A DNA stretch of 64,000 nt from contig CP051231.1 in NCBI GenBank assembly GCA_017792405.1, positions 2,674,062-2,738,061 on the forward strand, in the 5' to 3' direction. Below the pieces are notes generated by a model. It was not told where the DNA came from. It saw only the letters and a program-made list of their open reading frames with translations, and made no database searches. This DNA is from Oceanicola sp. Lineage in GTDB: Bacteria > Pseudomonadota > Alphaproteobacteria > Rhodobacterales > Rhodobacteraceae. Shown one piece after another: positions 1 to 8,409 of the stretch. The position numbers and the translations under genes were made by a program. Position 1 is the stretch's first letter; the number at the start of each line of letters is the position of its first letter.

Positions 1-357
1 CGGCGCAAGGCACTGCGTTCCGCCGGCGGCAAGGCGCTGTTGGCGACCCGCACCGACAGCGATATCGAGCGGTTCCTGCGCCGGCGCCCGTCGGAGGAAG
101 CCGACGCGGTAAACGCGTTTGTCGATGAGGTCTCGCGGATCCGGCAGACCGGGCTGGCCACCAACTTCACCCAGGACGGGCGGCGCTTTGCCGTGGCGGC
201 CACGGTGCTTGATCCGACGGGAAAGGCGATTGCCTCGATCACGGCGGTCGGTCCCACCGACCAAGTGCAACCCCGGCAGGAAGAGATCGGCAAGGAGGTT
301 CTCGCGCACCTCCAAAAGTGGCGCGAGCGCTCCGTCACCGCCCGCGAGGCGATCTGA
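1..357 (+). CDS. IclR-family transcriptional regulator, C-terminal part (5' end outside window)
   Basis: The frame is open from base 1 and stops at 355-357, so only the last ~118 residues are visible. They match the effector-binding (GAF-like) domain of IclR regulators: a GGKALLA motif near the window edge, then GLATNF, and a strand-rich AAT..DP.G..IASIT segment before a short C-terminal helix. The tail (TAREAI) closely resembles that of the second IclR gene at 3900-4682 (VPREAI), so the two are probably related paralogues. The HTH domain lies outside the window. It abuts catabolic genes and probably senses a pathway intermediate; the ligand is unknown. Confidence 0.85.
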   Translation, partial: RRKALRSAGGKALLATRTDSDIERFLRRRPSEEADAVNAFVDEVSRIRQTGLATNFTQDGRRFAVAATVLDPTGKAIASITAVGPTDQVQPRQEEIGKEVLAHLQKWRERSVTAREAI

Positions 358-367
358 GAGACCGCCC

Positions 368-1528
368 TTACCAGGCGGCCTTCAGCACCGAGAGTAGCTC
401 ATCCGGTTTGGTCACGGGGCGTGGATTCCCTCCGAGGAACCAGTCGTCCATGCCGCGCTCGGCCGCCTCGGATAGGCCGGCCTCCGGTATGCCGAGATCC
501 TGCAGGCGGGACGGAATACCGAGCGACGCATAGAGGGTGGAGAGTGCGTCGATGACCCCTCCCGCGCCACCTGACGCCACACCCAGCGCCCGCGCCAGCT
601 TGGCAATCCCACTTGCGCCCTCGGCCTCGTTGAACCGCAGTGCCTGTGGCATCAGGGTCGATTTCACCATCCCGTTGTCGACCTGGAAGGCCGCGCCAAG
701 CGCGTGGCCGAGCACGGTTGCGATCCCGGCACCGGTGTGATCGCTGCCGCGACCCGAGAGCACCGCGGCCAGCATCAGTTCGACCCGCAGGTCGGGGCCA
801 TCTTCGGACGGCAGCCGCGACAGCGTTTCGACCAGCATGTGAATGCCGTGCAGCAATTGCGCGTCGGCCAGAGGGTTGCCTCGATGCGACAGCACGCCCT
901 CGATGGCGAGGGAGAGGGCGTCGAGTGCGGAACCCACGGCAAGGCCCTGTGGCGCCGACATCATCATATCGGGATCGATGAACAGGGCTTGCGAACGCGT
1001 CTTCGGGTCGAACAGGGCCAGTCGCTGGTCGGTCTCCGGATTATGCACCGCGCTGCCGGCCTTCACGAAGGCGGTGCTGGGCGTGGTCGGGATCGCGAAG
1101 ACCGGCAGTTTGGGTGCATCGAGCCGCGGGCTGATCATCTTGCCATCGGGGCCGACACGCGTAGCCAGCGCCTCCGGCGGCTGCTGCTCGCAGAACACGA
1201 TGTTTGCCGCACGCGCTGTGACAACGGCCGATCCGCCGCCGAGCGCGATGACGGCATCGGCATTGGCCTGCTTCAGAAGAGTTGCGGCTGCGACAACGCT
1301 GGGCACCGGGCTGTGGGCGCGGACTTCCGAGAAGATGCCAGCCAGCCGGTTACCTAGCGTGTCACGCAGGGTTTCGATCAGCGGGCCTTGCGACATCGTG
1401 CGACCACATAGGATTACCGCGCGGGCGCAGCCGATGCGATCCAGCTCCTTGCCCAGCCGACTGAGGCACGATGCCCCGGCGTGCAGCCTGATGCCGGGGT
1501 CGATAAACTGAAGTTGCCGGGATGCCAT
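368..1528 (-). CDS. Iron-containing alcohol dehydrogenase / maleylacetate reductase-fold protein, metal site largely lost
   Basis: The 386-residue protein has the two-domain iron-ADH fold: an NAD(P)-binding GGGS motif at ~97-100 and an ALDALSLAIEG segment around 203. The frame opens at 1573, but the ATG at 1528 has GGAGGAG about 7 nt upstream, so I start there. Compared by eye with FucO-type enzymes, Asp203 is kept, but the three metal-binding His positions appear to be Leu207, Thr271 and Asn285; the His of GHALGA (~275) remains. It may therefore be metal-independent like maleylacetate reductases, or have another role. It is divergent from the MFS gene across a promoter with a dyad operator. 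Family is secure; substrate is unknown. Confidence 0.8.
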   Translation of the reverse strand: MASRQLQFIDPGIRLHAGASCLSRLGKELDRIGCARAVILCGRTMSQGPLIETLRDTLGNRLAGIFSEVRAHSPVPSVVAAATLLKQANADAVIALGGGSAVVTARAANIVFCEQQPPEALATRVGPDGKMISPRLDAPKLPVFAIPTTPSTAFVKAGSAVHNPETDQRLALFDPKTRSQALFIDPDMMMSAPQGLAVGSALDALSLAIEGVLSHRGNPLADAQLLHGIHMLVETLSRLPSEDGPDLRVELMLAAVLSGRGSDHTGAGIATVLGHALGAAFQVDNGMVKSTLMPQALRFNEAEGASGIAKLARALGVASGGAGGVIDALSTLYASLGIPSRLQDLGIPEAGLSEAAERGMDDWFLGGNPRPVTKPDELLSVLKAAW

Positions 1529-1635
1529 CAAGACACTCCTCCATCCGCCCTGCGCCGCCTGCAAGGCGCTCATGCGGGAGCCGTCCAGGCGATCTTATCG
1601 AGGCTGTGGGGTAGCGCGCCTGGCGGTTCATGTCA

Positions 1636-1649
1636 ATCATATGGATGAT
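1636..1649. promoter_or_regulatory. Dyad operator ATCAT-N4-ATGAT in the divergent ADH/MFS promoter
   Basis: The 14-bp site ATCATATGGATGAT has perfect 5-bp inverted arms. It lies 107 bp from the start at 1528 and 109 bp from the start at 1759, in an AT-rich patch. The same architecture recurs at 17489-17502, with variants at 8340-8353 and 17613-17626. It is probably the binding site of one of the local regulators (IclR or GntR); which one is not shown. Confidence 0.5.
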
Positions 1650-1758
1650 TTAATTAATTTGACGAAGCGGCCCTTCGATTGTATGCAACGGGAACCACGC
1701 AATGCCCGAGGCCACGGCCGGGCGAGCCGCGCAGCGCTGAAAGCGACCGGAGTCATCC

Positions 1759-3393
1759 ATGCCCAAGGCCACAGGCCCGATCCATGCCCTCGGGAACCGG
1801 CAGTTTCGCACCATATGGATTGCCGCCCTGCTGTCGAACGTCGGCGCGCTGATCCACATCGTTGCCGCAGCCTGGTGGATGACGCTGGTGTCGGCCTCGG
1901 ACACGATGGTGGCGTTGGTCCAGTCCGCAATCACCCTGCCGGTCATGGTCATGTCGCTGGTGGCGGGGGCGCTGGCCGACAGCTACGACCGGCGCCGGAT
2001 CATGATGGCCGCGCAGCTCTTCATGCTGGTGATCTCGTCGCTGCTGACCGCGCTGGCCCTCACTGGCCACCTGACGCCGTGGGTGCTGCTGGCGTTTACC
2101 TTCCTGATCGGCTGCGGCACCGCGCTGCACAACCCGGCCTGGCAATCGTCGATCAGCCGGCTGGTGCCGCGCCCGGATCTGCCCGGCGCGGTTGCCGCGA
2201 ACTCGATGGGCATGAACATCACCCGCAGCGTGGGGCCCGCCATCGGCGGACTCATCGTCGCCACGGTGGGGGCCGTCGTGGCCTTTGCCGTCAACGCGGC
2301 GAGCTATCTCTTCCTGATCTACGCGCTGATCCGCTGGAAGATGCAGCCCGCGGAGCGGCGACTCCCGCCCGAAGGGCTGGGCACCGCCATCAGCACCGGG
2401 CTGCGCTACTTCGTGATGTCGCCCAACCTGATGACCTGCGCGCTTCGGGCGAGCCTGTTCGGCTTCGGGGCAATCTCGGTGCAGGCCCTCGCCCCGCTGA
2501 TCGCCAGCCAGAGTCTCGGCGGCGATGCGAGCACCTTCGGCACGTTGTTGGCCGCCTTCGGGATCGGCGCCATTCTCGGGGGGCTTCTGTCTCCGGTTCT
2601 GCGCAGCCGATTGCGGAGCGAGCAGGTTTGCCGGCTGACCTTTACGGTCACGGCGGCCAGCTGCATGATCATCGCCCTGAGCCCGAACACGGTGCTGACG
2701 ACGGTGGCCTTTTTGCTAGCTGGGAGCTGCTGGCTCAACACTTTCTCGTTGATCAACGCGACCGTGCAGATGTCTAGCCCGCAGTGGGTGCTGGGGCGTA
2801 TGCTCTCGCTCTTCATGACCGGTGCGTTCGGCGGGATGGCGGCGGGCGGATGGGTCTGGGGGGCGGTGACCGAGACTGCGGGGCTTTCGGTGGCGCTGAT
2901 GGGCTGCGCGGCGTTTCTGGTAGCCGGGGGGCTTTGGGGCCTCTGGCATCCGCTCCCCGAGATGGACGATACCAACCACGATCCGGTGAACCGCTTTTCC
3001 GAACCGTCGCTGAACCTCGACCTGCGCAAGCGCAGCGGCCCGATCGCAATCCAGCTCGAGTATCGGATAGCGGCGGAAGACACCGACGAGTTTCTGGCCT
3101 CGATGGCGGTGCGAAGGCGGCTCAGGGTGCGCGATGGAGCCCGGCACTGGGAGCTGCTGCGAAACCTCGAGCACCCCGAACTGTGGACCGAAAGCTACCA
3201 TTTCTCGACCTGGACGGAGTATGTCCGGCACAACGGGCGAAAGACCCGGGACGATGTGGAGAACATCGAACACCTTAAGGCCCTGCACCGAGGCGACGCC
3301 CCCGTGTTTCCGCGGCGGATGATCAAGGTTCCTCCATCGGATGGCTCGCGGGTGCTGGACGGCAGGTTCGCCGGCCATGGCGCTGCGGAGTGA
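1759..3393 (+). CDS. MFS transporter, MFS_3 (EntS/transmembrane secretion effector) type with soluble C-terminal domain
   Basis: The 544-residue protein has about 12 hydrophobic helices in residues 10-410 and a typical MFS loop (ADSYDRRRIMM) between early helices. A soluble tail of ~125 residues (about 415-544) is a known feature of the MFS_3 family. The ATG at 1759 has CGGAG 6 nt upstream. It likely exports a metabolite or xenobiotic across the inner membrane, or possibly imports one. It is divergent from the ADH-like gene, sharing the dyad site at 1636-1649, and convergent with the MerR gene. The substrate cannot be read from sequence. Confidence 0.85.
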   Translation: MPKATGPIHALGNRQFRTIWIAALLSNVGALIHIVAAAWWMTLVSASDTMVALVQSAITLPVMVMSLVAGALADSYDRRRIMMAAQLFMLVISSLLTALALTGHLTPWVLLAFTFLIGCGTALHNPAWQSSISRLVPRPDLPGAVAANSMGMNITRSVGPAIGGLIVATVGAVVAFAVNAASYLFLIYALIRWKMQPAERRLPPEGLGTAISTGLRYFVMSPNLMTCALRASLFGFGAISVQALAPLIASQSLGGDASTFGTLLAAFGIGAILGGLLSPVLRSRLRSEQVCRLTFTVTAASCMIIALSPNTVLTTVAFLLAGSCWLNTFSLINATVQMSSPQWVLGRMLSLFMTGAFGGMAAGGWVWGAVTETAGLSVALMGCAAFLVAGGLWGLWHPLPEMDDTNHDPVNRFSEPSLNLDLRKRSGPIAIQLEYRIAAEDTDEFLASMAVRRRLRVRDGARHWELLRNLEHPELWTESYHFSTWTEYVRHNGRKTRDDVENIEHLKALHRGDAPVFPRRMIKVPPSDGSRVLDGRFAGHGAAE

Positions 3394-3414
3394 CCCGGCG
3401 GATGGAGCGATGGA

Positions 3415-3846
3415 TCAGTGCGCCTGCGCGGCTTCTGATCCTTTCTCCGCATGCCGCAGCTCTTTACGCACCCGTGAGGTCACGCGGCGAAGCTCGGTAA
3501 GCGCATCCTGTCTGTCCGCAATCTGCTCCGTCAGCGCCGCTTCCAGGCCCTCGGCGATGTCGACCCATTCGGCGTATTGCCGATCCTTGCCCTCGGCCTC
3601 GTAGAGCTCAAGCCAGCTGCGCGCATCCTCCAGACGCATTCCGAAGCGCCGGGCACGCAGCGCGAGTTCGAAGCGGGCTAGAGCACGCGCATCGTAGTAA
3701 CGCCGGCGCCCGATCCGACGGCAGTCGATCAGTTCCATGTATTCATACCACCGCAGGGTGCGCGGCGTGACACCGAAGCGGGCGACCACGTCGTCGAACG
3801 GCGTGAGGTCCGAGACGTCGCACGGAACCCGTTTGGTCTTTGGCAT
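3415..3846 (-). CDS. MerR-family transcriptional regulator
   Basis: The 143-residue protein has an N-terminal winged helix (about 14-80) with the MerR signature VTPRTLRWYE and the wing RRYY, followed by a charged coiled coil for dimerisation (about 85-135). There is no C-terminal cysteine set, so it is not a classic metal sensor. It resembles small MerR proteins that control acyl-CoA or detoxification operons. It reads toward the MFS gene, with only 21 bp between the stops. MerR proteins usually act at promoters with a long -10/-35 spacer; no such target was identified here. Confidence 0.85.
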   Translation of the reverse strand: MPKTKRVPCDVSDLTPFDDVVARFGVTPRTLRWYEYMELIDCRRIGRRRYYDARALARFELALRARRFGMRLEDARSWLELYEAEGKDRQYAEWVDIAEGLEAALTEQIADRQDALTELRRVTSRVRKELRHAEKGSEAAQAH

Positions 3847-3899
3847 GCTTTTCTCCCTTCTTTGCTTGTTATCGTGAGAGGTCTCTCGATCCGATGCGG

Positions 3900-4682
3900 C
3901 TAGATTGCTTCGCGCGGCACCAGGCTGCGCGACTCCATCGCTCGGACATGTTCAAGGAGGAGAGCGGAAAGGCGCTCTTCCTGCGGCTTGATGCGCTCTG
4001 TCTCCCCAACCAGCGTGATCGACGCAACGTTTCCGCCCGCGCGACCCTGGATGACGGCGGCAATCGCATACCGAGTGCCGGCGCGGCGCGTATTTGTGGC
4101 GACGCCGGACCTGGAGATCGCTGCAAATTCACCGACGAAGCGCTGCACGAGATCGCTGTGCTCCGACAGTGCGCGGCGCAGAAAAGTCTCCCGCTCTCCT
4201 TCTGGCGTCGCCGCGAGCAGGGCCTTTCCGCCTGCCGTATCCAGTAGCGGACGCCGGATGTTGTTGCGCGCGTCAAAGCTCGAGACGGTGTTGCTGCCGA
4301 CCTCGGCAATGTAGATCAGGTGATCACCGGCGCGAACGCCGGCAAAGACGGCCGCTCCGGTTTTTTCGTGCAGGATGGCCAAATCTGCGTGGGTGATCAG
4401 GCCGGCGCGGATCTGGCCGCTGGCGAGTGTCAGGCTGTAGACCGCCGGACCCAGATAGAAGTGCCCGCCGTCGTCGTAGAGCCAACCCCGGTGAAGCAGT
4501 CCCTGCAGAAACCCATGCACCGAGCTCTTGGCGGCACCCACCACCTCGACCAGTTCGCTGAAGGTGAGGCCCGGGTTGTAGACGACTTCCTCAAGGATCC
4601 GGGTGACCCGATCGACCGTGCGGTGCGGCTTCGGCACCTTTGCGGAGCTGTTGGCTGAAAGTTGGTCCATGTCGCGTCTCAT
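3900..4682 (-). CDS. IclR-family transcriptional regulator
   Basis: The 260-residue protein has an N-terminal winged HTH (about 20-80; TFSELVEVVGAAKSSVHGFL) and an IclR effector domain (about 95-260) with GGKALLA and GVATN motifs. The frame is open upstream to 4928, but the Arg/Pro-rich leader looks non-coding. The ATG at 4682 has GAGG just upstream and gives the normal family length; a second ATG is at 4670. It is the last gene of a minus-strand series (ECH-like, short ORF, IclR). It is a candidate binder of the ATCAT-N4-ATGAT sites. The effector is unknown. Confidence 0.9.
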   Translation of the reverse strand: MRRDMDQLSANSSAKVPKPHRTVDRVTRILEEVVYNPGLTFSELVEVVGAAKSSVHGFLQGLLHRGWLYDDGGHFYLGPAVYSLTLASGQIRAGLITHADLAILHEKTGAAVFAGVRAGDHLIYIAEVGSNTVSSFDARNNIRRPLLDTAGGKALLAATPEGERETFLRRALSEHSDLVQRFVGEFAAISRSGVATNTRRAGTRYAIAAVIQGRAGGNVASITLVGETERIKPQEERLSALLLEHVRAMESRSLVPREAI

Positions 4683-4749
4683 GCGCCACCTCGGCATCGG
4701 AGGCCAGGCCGATACGGCGCCGGGGCCTGGCAGCGGATGCCGGGTCGGC

Positions 4750-4944
4750 CTAACCGGCGAAAGCGCGCTTGGGCACGATGCTGTCCTGCTGCAGCGCCTC
4801 GGCACGGCCGCGCCCCGCAGCCGGATGTGCAGATGAGTCAAGGCTGAGTCCCGTGAGCAGCGGCACCACCGACCAGCCGCATCCAAAGTCATCCGCCGTT
4901 CGGCGGCACGGGTCGCCACTGGCGACAAGGGTCAGGTTGTGCAT
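4750..4944 (-). CDS. Short unrecognised ORF between ECH-like and IclR genes, possibly a truncated gene
   Basis: The 64-residue frame starts at an ATG (4944) with an excellent Shine-Dalgarno sequence (GGGAGAGAG) about 3 nt upstream; the frame extends to 4971, where it overlaps the ECH stop. The strong ribosome site and the position in a same-strand run suggest real translation initiation. The product (MHNLTLVASGDPCRR...) has no recognisable domain, transmembrane segment or signal. It may be the 5' remnant of a deleted gene, or a small protein. No function is proposed. Confidence 0.3.
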   Translation of the reverse strand: MHNLTLVASGDPCRRTADDFGCGWSVVPLLTGLSLDSSAHPAAGRGRAEALQQDSIVPKRAFAG

Positions 4945-4967
4945 GGTCTCTCTCCCGTCAGGTTTGC

Positions 4968-5768
4968 TCATTTGCCGATAAACTCCGGCGCGCGCTTCTC
5001 TAGGAGCGCGAGCACGGCCTCCTTCTGGTCGGCGGTGTTCTGGACGATGGCCTGAAAGGCGGCGGAGAGTTCCAGCGAGCCTTCCAGGGTCATCTCGGCC
5101 GACCGCAGGATCAGCCGCTTGTTCAGTCGCACGCTACGCGGTGGAAACTGGGCGATCTCGTCGGCCATCTCCATTGCCCGGTCGAGCAGCGCATCGGGCT
5201 CGACAACCTGGGTCACCAGACCCCAGCCAAGCGCCTCCTCGGCGTTCAGGGTGCGGCAGGTCAGGGCCATTTCGAGCGCACGCGGCACGCCGACGGCGCG
5301 CGGCAGCAGCCAAGCGCCGCCGTCGCCCGACACCAGGCCCACGCGCATGAAGCTCTCCGCGAAGGCGGCCTCGGTCGAGGCAATCCGGATGTCGCACATG
5401 CAGGCGAGGTCACAGCCCGCGCCGATGGCTGGGCCGTTCACCGCGGCGATCACCGGCACGTCAAGACGGCTGAACAGCTTGGGGACCATCTGGATCCCGT
5501 TGCGATACCCCTCCTGCATCTCGTGCGGGGTTCCTGCAAACATCGGATCGGTTCCGTCGCGCATGTCCTTGATGTTGCCGCCCGAGCAGAACCCCTTGCC
5601 GGCCCCGGTGAGCACGATGCAGCTCAGGCTGTCGTCGGCATTGGCGCCCGCCAGAAACGCGCACAGCGGTTCGACAACCTCGCGCGTCAGGGCGTTGCGG
5701 GTTTCGGGTGCATTGAGGGTCACGCGGGCAATCGCCCCGTCCCTCACGATCTCGATCTTGCTGTCCAC
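4968..5768 (-). CDS. Enoyl-CoA hydratase/isomerase (crotonase) family protein
   Basis: The 266-residue crotonase-fold protein carries the oxyanion-hole segments CSGGNIKDM and AIGAGCDLACMCDIRIAS. At the two usual catalytic glutamate positions I read Asp (GAGCDLA) and Asp (SGDGGAWLLPR), a pattern seen in a GDGGAWLLPR subgroup of crotonases, so the reaction may not be plain hydration. The frame opens at a GTG at 5801, but the GTG at 5768 follows AGGGAGGAG with a 9-nt spacer and is preferred. It lies downstream of the GntR gene on the same strand. It probably acts on an acyl-CoA intermediate of the surrounding pathway. Confidence 0.85.
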   Translation of the reverse strand: MDSKIEIVRDGAIARVTLNAPETRNALTREVVEPLCAFLAGANADDSLSCIVLTGAGKGFCSGGNIKDMRDGTDPMFAGTPHEMQEGYRNGIQMVPKLFSRLDVPVIAAVNGPAIGAGCDLACMCDIRIASTEAAFAESFMRVGLVSGDGGAWLLPRAVGVPRALEMALTCRTLNAEEALGWGLVTQVVEPDALLDRAMEMADEIAQFPPRSVRLNKRLILRSAEMTLEGSLELSAAFQAIVQNTADQKEAVLALLEKRAPEFIGK

Positions 5769-6077
5769 GCCCTCGGTCTCCTCCCTGCCCGCCCCAGACA
5801 CTGGCGGTCGCCGCCTGCCCTCTCCTCCGGGCTGCTATCCGATCATCCGATCTGTTCGTAATGACGGACAGTTGTGCGATATATCGACCAATTTAAGAGA
5901 TCGCAGCGGCAAGTCAACGGAAAACCATGTGCGGTGGAGGACCGTTTTGCAGGGCCGACGGTTGAGCCGGGGGACGGGAGAAGGCAGCGTGCCGTGACGC
6001 GACTGCCCCGGGAATGCGGGAAATGGCGCTGCGCGCCTCGCCGGTCAGGAACCGATTATTCGGGGTGGTGTAAGGCC
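5769..6077. other. 309-bp non-coding gap upstream of the ECH-like gene
   Basis: No convincing gene is present. It holds the presumed ECH promoter and a perfect 10-bp palindrome CGATATATCG at 5877-5886, about 110 bp before the ECH start; this could be an operator but is short. Nothing else was seen. Confidence 0.4.
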
Positions 6078-6794
6078 TTAGGCCGAATTGCGGCGCCTGG
6101 TGCCGGCCGGGCGGAGGCTTTCGAAATCGCGCACGTGGTTTCGCATGGCAGTCGACGCGGCTGCGCCGTCCTTGTTGCGACAGGCGGAAATCAGCGCCTC
6201 ATGGGCCGCCACGATGGCTTCGCGCTTGGGCGCGGTGAAGCGCATGGTGCGATACTCCGAAGCGATGATCGCGTTCACGCAGGACCAGAAGATCTCCATC
6301 ACCTGATTCCCGCAAGCGGCCGCGACGAGGCCGTGGAACAGCCTGTTCTCCTCGGCGAACTCCTCTTCGTTCTTCATGGCGCGCATACGCTCGACGGATT
6401 CCTCCATCGCTGCGATATCCGAGGCACTTGCATTCTCGGCGGCGTTCTCGGCCAGCCCGGGCTCCATCACCTCGCGCGCCCGCAGCGCCTCGGAGAGCGG
6501 CACATCGTGCATGCGCAGGTAGACGGATAGCCCATGGGCCAAGATATCGGTGCCGGGCTTCGACACGATGACACCACCCTTCGGCCCCGGACGCAGCGAA
6601 AGCACGCCCTGCGCCTCGAGGATGCGAAGGCTTTCGCGCAGGGTCGGCCGGCTCACCGGATATTGCGCCAGCAGTTCCGCCTCGGTGCCTAGGCTGTCGC
6701 CCTTGGCGAGGCGTTCGTTGACGATCCGGTCGAGGATCTGGCGCGCGACGTGCTCGGGTTTGCTCGCCTGAGAGTTCTGCAGAAAGTTGTCCAT
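6078..6794 (-). CDS. GntR-family (FadR subfamily, FCD domain) transcriptional regulator
   Basis: The 238-residue protein has an N-terminal GntR winged helix (about 14-80; VSRPTLRESLRILEAQGVL) and a helical FCD ligand-binding domain (about 100-230) with the expected His-containing helices (FHGLV, HEALI, MRNHV). The ATG at 6794 follows GAGGAG with a 6-nt spacer. FCD regulators usually bind carboxylic acids, which suits a TTT-fed catabolic cluster. Upstream, CATCTA occurs twice 18 bp apart (6860-6865 and 6878-6883), a possible autoregulatory element. It is another candidate for the ATCAT-N4-ATGAT dyads. Confidence 0.9.
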   Translation of the reverse strand: MDNFLQNSQASKPEHVARQILDRIVNERLAKGDSLGTEAELLAQYPVSRPTLRESLRILEAQGVLSLRPGPKGGVIVSKPGTDILAHGLSVYLRMHDVPLSEALRAREVMEPGLAENAAENASASDIAAMEESVERMRAMKNEEEFAEENRLFHGLVAAACGNQVMEIFWSCVNAIIASEYRTMRFTAPKREAIVAAHEALISACRNKDGAAASTAMRNHVRDFESLRPAGTRRRNSA

Positions 6795-6911
6795 ACTTGG
6801 CTCCTCAGGGTGCGCTACCAGACGCGGATGGGCAAAGCCCTCGGATCGGACGCGCCTTCCATCTAGACCATTCTATACATCTACCCGAATGCCCGGAACA
6901 ACCCGCTGCCG

Positions 6912-7877
6912 TCAGGTTCGTGCCATGACCTCCGCGATATCCTCCTCCGAGAGCGCGAATGCGGGCACCCCGGCCCGCTCCTGCTGGAGCACGACGAAGG
7001 ATTGCGAGTCGCGTCCGCCCCAGTCCCGGTTCAGGGCCTCTGTCATCTCCTGATGCACCAGGCTGCACAGCCGCATCGGCACGCTGACCTCCCGCGCCAG
7101 TTGCATGCCGAGAGAGATATCCTTGTGCGCCAGCCGGAGGGCGAAGCTCGGCGGATCGAGTTTGCCTTGCAGGAAGCGCTTGCTGATGTTGTCGAACATG
7201 CGCGAGCGTCCGGAGGCCCCGGCGCGGATTGCGCCCCAGAGCGTCAGAGGGTCGACGCCTGCCTTGACCCCGAGGGACAGCACCTCGCCCAGGACCGCGC
7301 TGATCGACACGCTGGCGACGTTGTGCACCAACTTGGCGATGGTGCCGGCGCCGATGGTGTCGATGTAGCGGGCCTGGTCGGCCACGGCGTCGAGCACCGG
7401 CTTGCAGGCCTCGTAGGCTTCGCGGTCGCCGCCGACCCAGATCGCGAGGCGCCCGCTGGCCGCGCCGGCCGGCCCGCCGCTGATCGGTGCATCCATGAAC
7501 CGCACGCTGCGTTCGGCGAGGCGGTCATGGAGGCTCCGCACCACGTCGACCGAGTTGGTCGACAGGTCGATCCAGCTTTCACCGCCCGAGAAGCCCTTTG
7601 CCAGCCCCTCCGGCCCGAAGCCCACCGCCTCGACGTCGGGCGGCGTGGGCAGGCAGGTGAACACGAGGTCACAGGCCGCCGCCAGCGCCGCCGGCGTTGC
7701 GGCCCAGCTGGCCCCTGCCTCGAGAAAGGGCGCGGCCGCTGCCTCGGACATGTCGTGGACTGTCAGCGCGTAGCCCGCCTTCTGGATGTTGGCCGCCACG
7801 CCGCGGCCCATCTGGCCGAGGCCGATAAAACCGATCTTGATGTCGCTCACTTGGCGGGTCTCCGATATCGGGCTCAT
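6912..7877 (-). CDS. NAD(P)-dependent oxidoreductase, 3-hydroxyisobutyrate dehydrogenase (beta-HAD) family
   Basis: The 321-residue protein has the N-terminal Rossmann motif GFIGLGQMG, the substrate-binding DAPISGGPAGA segment, and the catalytic lysine in KLVHN, in family order. The frame is open to 7997, but the ATG at 7877 overlaps the stop of the preceding decarboxylase-like gene by 4 bp (ATGA), the usual mark of translational coupling. Beta-HAD enzymes oxidise beta-hydroxyacids to semialdehydes or reduce the reverse. A second family member (8410-9318) is encoded divergently, so the pathway has two such steps or two stereoisomers. Exact substrate unknown. Confidence 0.9.
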   Translation of the reverse strand: MSPISETRQVSDIKIGFIGLGQMGRGVAANIQKAGYALTVHDMSEAAAAPFLEAGASWAATPAALAAACDLVFTCLPTPPDVEAVGFGPEGLAKGFSGGESWIDLSTNSVDVVRSLHDRLAERSVRFMDAPISGGPAGAASGRLAIWVGGDREAYEACKPVLDAVADQARYIDTIGAGTIAKLVHNVASVSISAVLGEVLSLGVKAGVDPLTLWGAIRAGASGRSRMFDNISKRFLQGKLDPPSFALRLAHKDISLGMQLAREVSVPMRLCSLVHQEMTEALNRDWGGRDSQSFVVLQQERAGVPAFALSEEDIAEVMART

Positions 7878-8251
7878 TCCATCATTCCATGCTGGCGGAG
7901 CACCTCTTCGGCCACCTTGAAGCCCTCGACCGACGAGGGCAGCCCGGCATAGACCGCTGCGTGCAGGATGATTTCGCGGATCTCCTCCAGTGTGCATCCG
8001 TTCTTGATGGCGCTTTCTACATGGGTGCGGAGCTGTGCAGGCCGATGCAGCGCGGTCAGCATGGCGACATTCAGCATGCTGCGGGTCTTGCGGTCGAGCC
8101 CGGGGCGCGACCAGACGGTGCCGAAGCAGACTTCGTCGGAGTAGTCCTGTATCGTAGCATTGAAGCTGTTGCGGCGGGCGTCGCGCCGCTCCATGAACTC
8201 GCTGCCCATCATGTCAGTCAGGATCGCTCGACCCGCTTCCAGTTTGTCCAT
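7874..8251 (-). CDS. Carboxymuconolactone decarboxylase (CMD/AhpD-like) family protein
   Basis: The 125-residue all-helical protein has the CMD core SRPGLDRKTRSMLNVAMLTAL...LRTHVESAIKNGCTLEEIREIILHAAVYAGLP (about 45-105), similar to PcaC and related proteins. There is no AhpD-type CxxC pair, so a peroxidase role is unlikely. The ATG at 8251 gives normal family length; the longer frame to 8329 adds an unlikely leader. It is the first gene of a minus-strand operon with the beta-HAD gene and is transcribed from the divergent promoter holding the operator at 8340-8353. A decarboxylase or ring-opening role is possible but unproven. Confidence 0.85.
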   Translation of the reverse strand: MDKLEAGRAILTDMMGSEFMERRDARRNSFNATIQDYSDEVCFGTVWSRPGLDRKTRSMLNVAMLTALHRPAQLRTHVESAIKNGCTLEEIREIILHAAVYAGLPSSVEGFKVAEEVLRQHGMME

Positions 8252-8339
8252 CTCGCATTCCACTCCGATGTTGCCCGGCCTCTCTGCGTCGCACCCGGCG
8301 ACGAGGGCCTGCATAACAGCACTGGCCAAGACCGTCTAA

Positions 8340-8353
8340 TTAATCTAAATGAT
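8340..8353. promoter_or_regulatory. Variant dyad operator in the divergent CMD / beta-HAD promoter
   Basis: TTAATCTAAATGAT matches the 17489-17502 site on its right arm (ATGAT) and core, with two changes in the left arm. It lies 88 bp from the start at 8251 and 56 bp from the start at 8410, in the only AT-rich patch between two divergent operons. Confidence 0.4.
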
Positions 8354-8409
8354 TATGCATGATAGATACGCGCGCCGCAAGGGGCGCGAAGGCGAGAAAG
8401 AGAGCGACC

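Noticed and set aside
1572..2777. A 401-residue open frame on the plus strand overlapping the MFS gene
   Set aside because: It is a GC-rich shadow frame of the MFS gene, with Arg/Pro/His-rich composition and no domain or ribosome site.
5877..5886. CGATATATCG as an operator of the ECH-like gene
   Set aside because: A 10-bp palindrome alone is too short to stand as evidence and does not recur in other local promoters.
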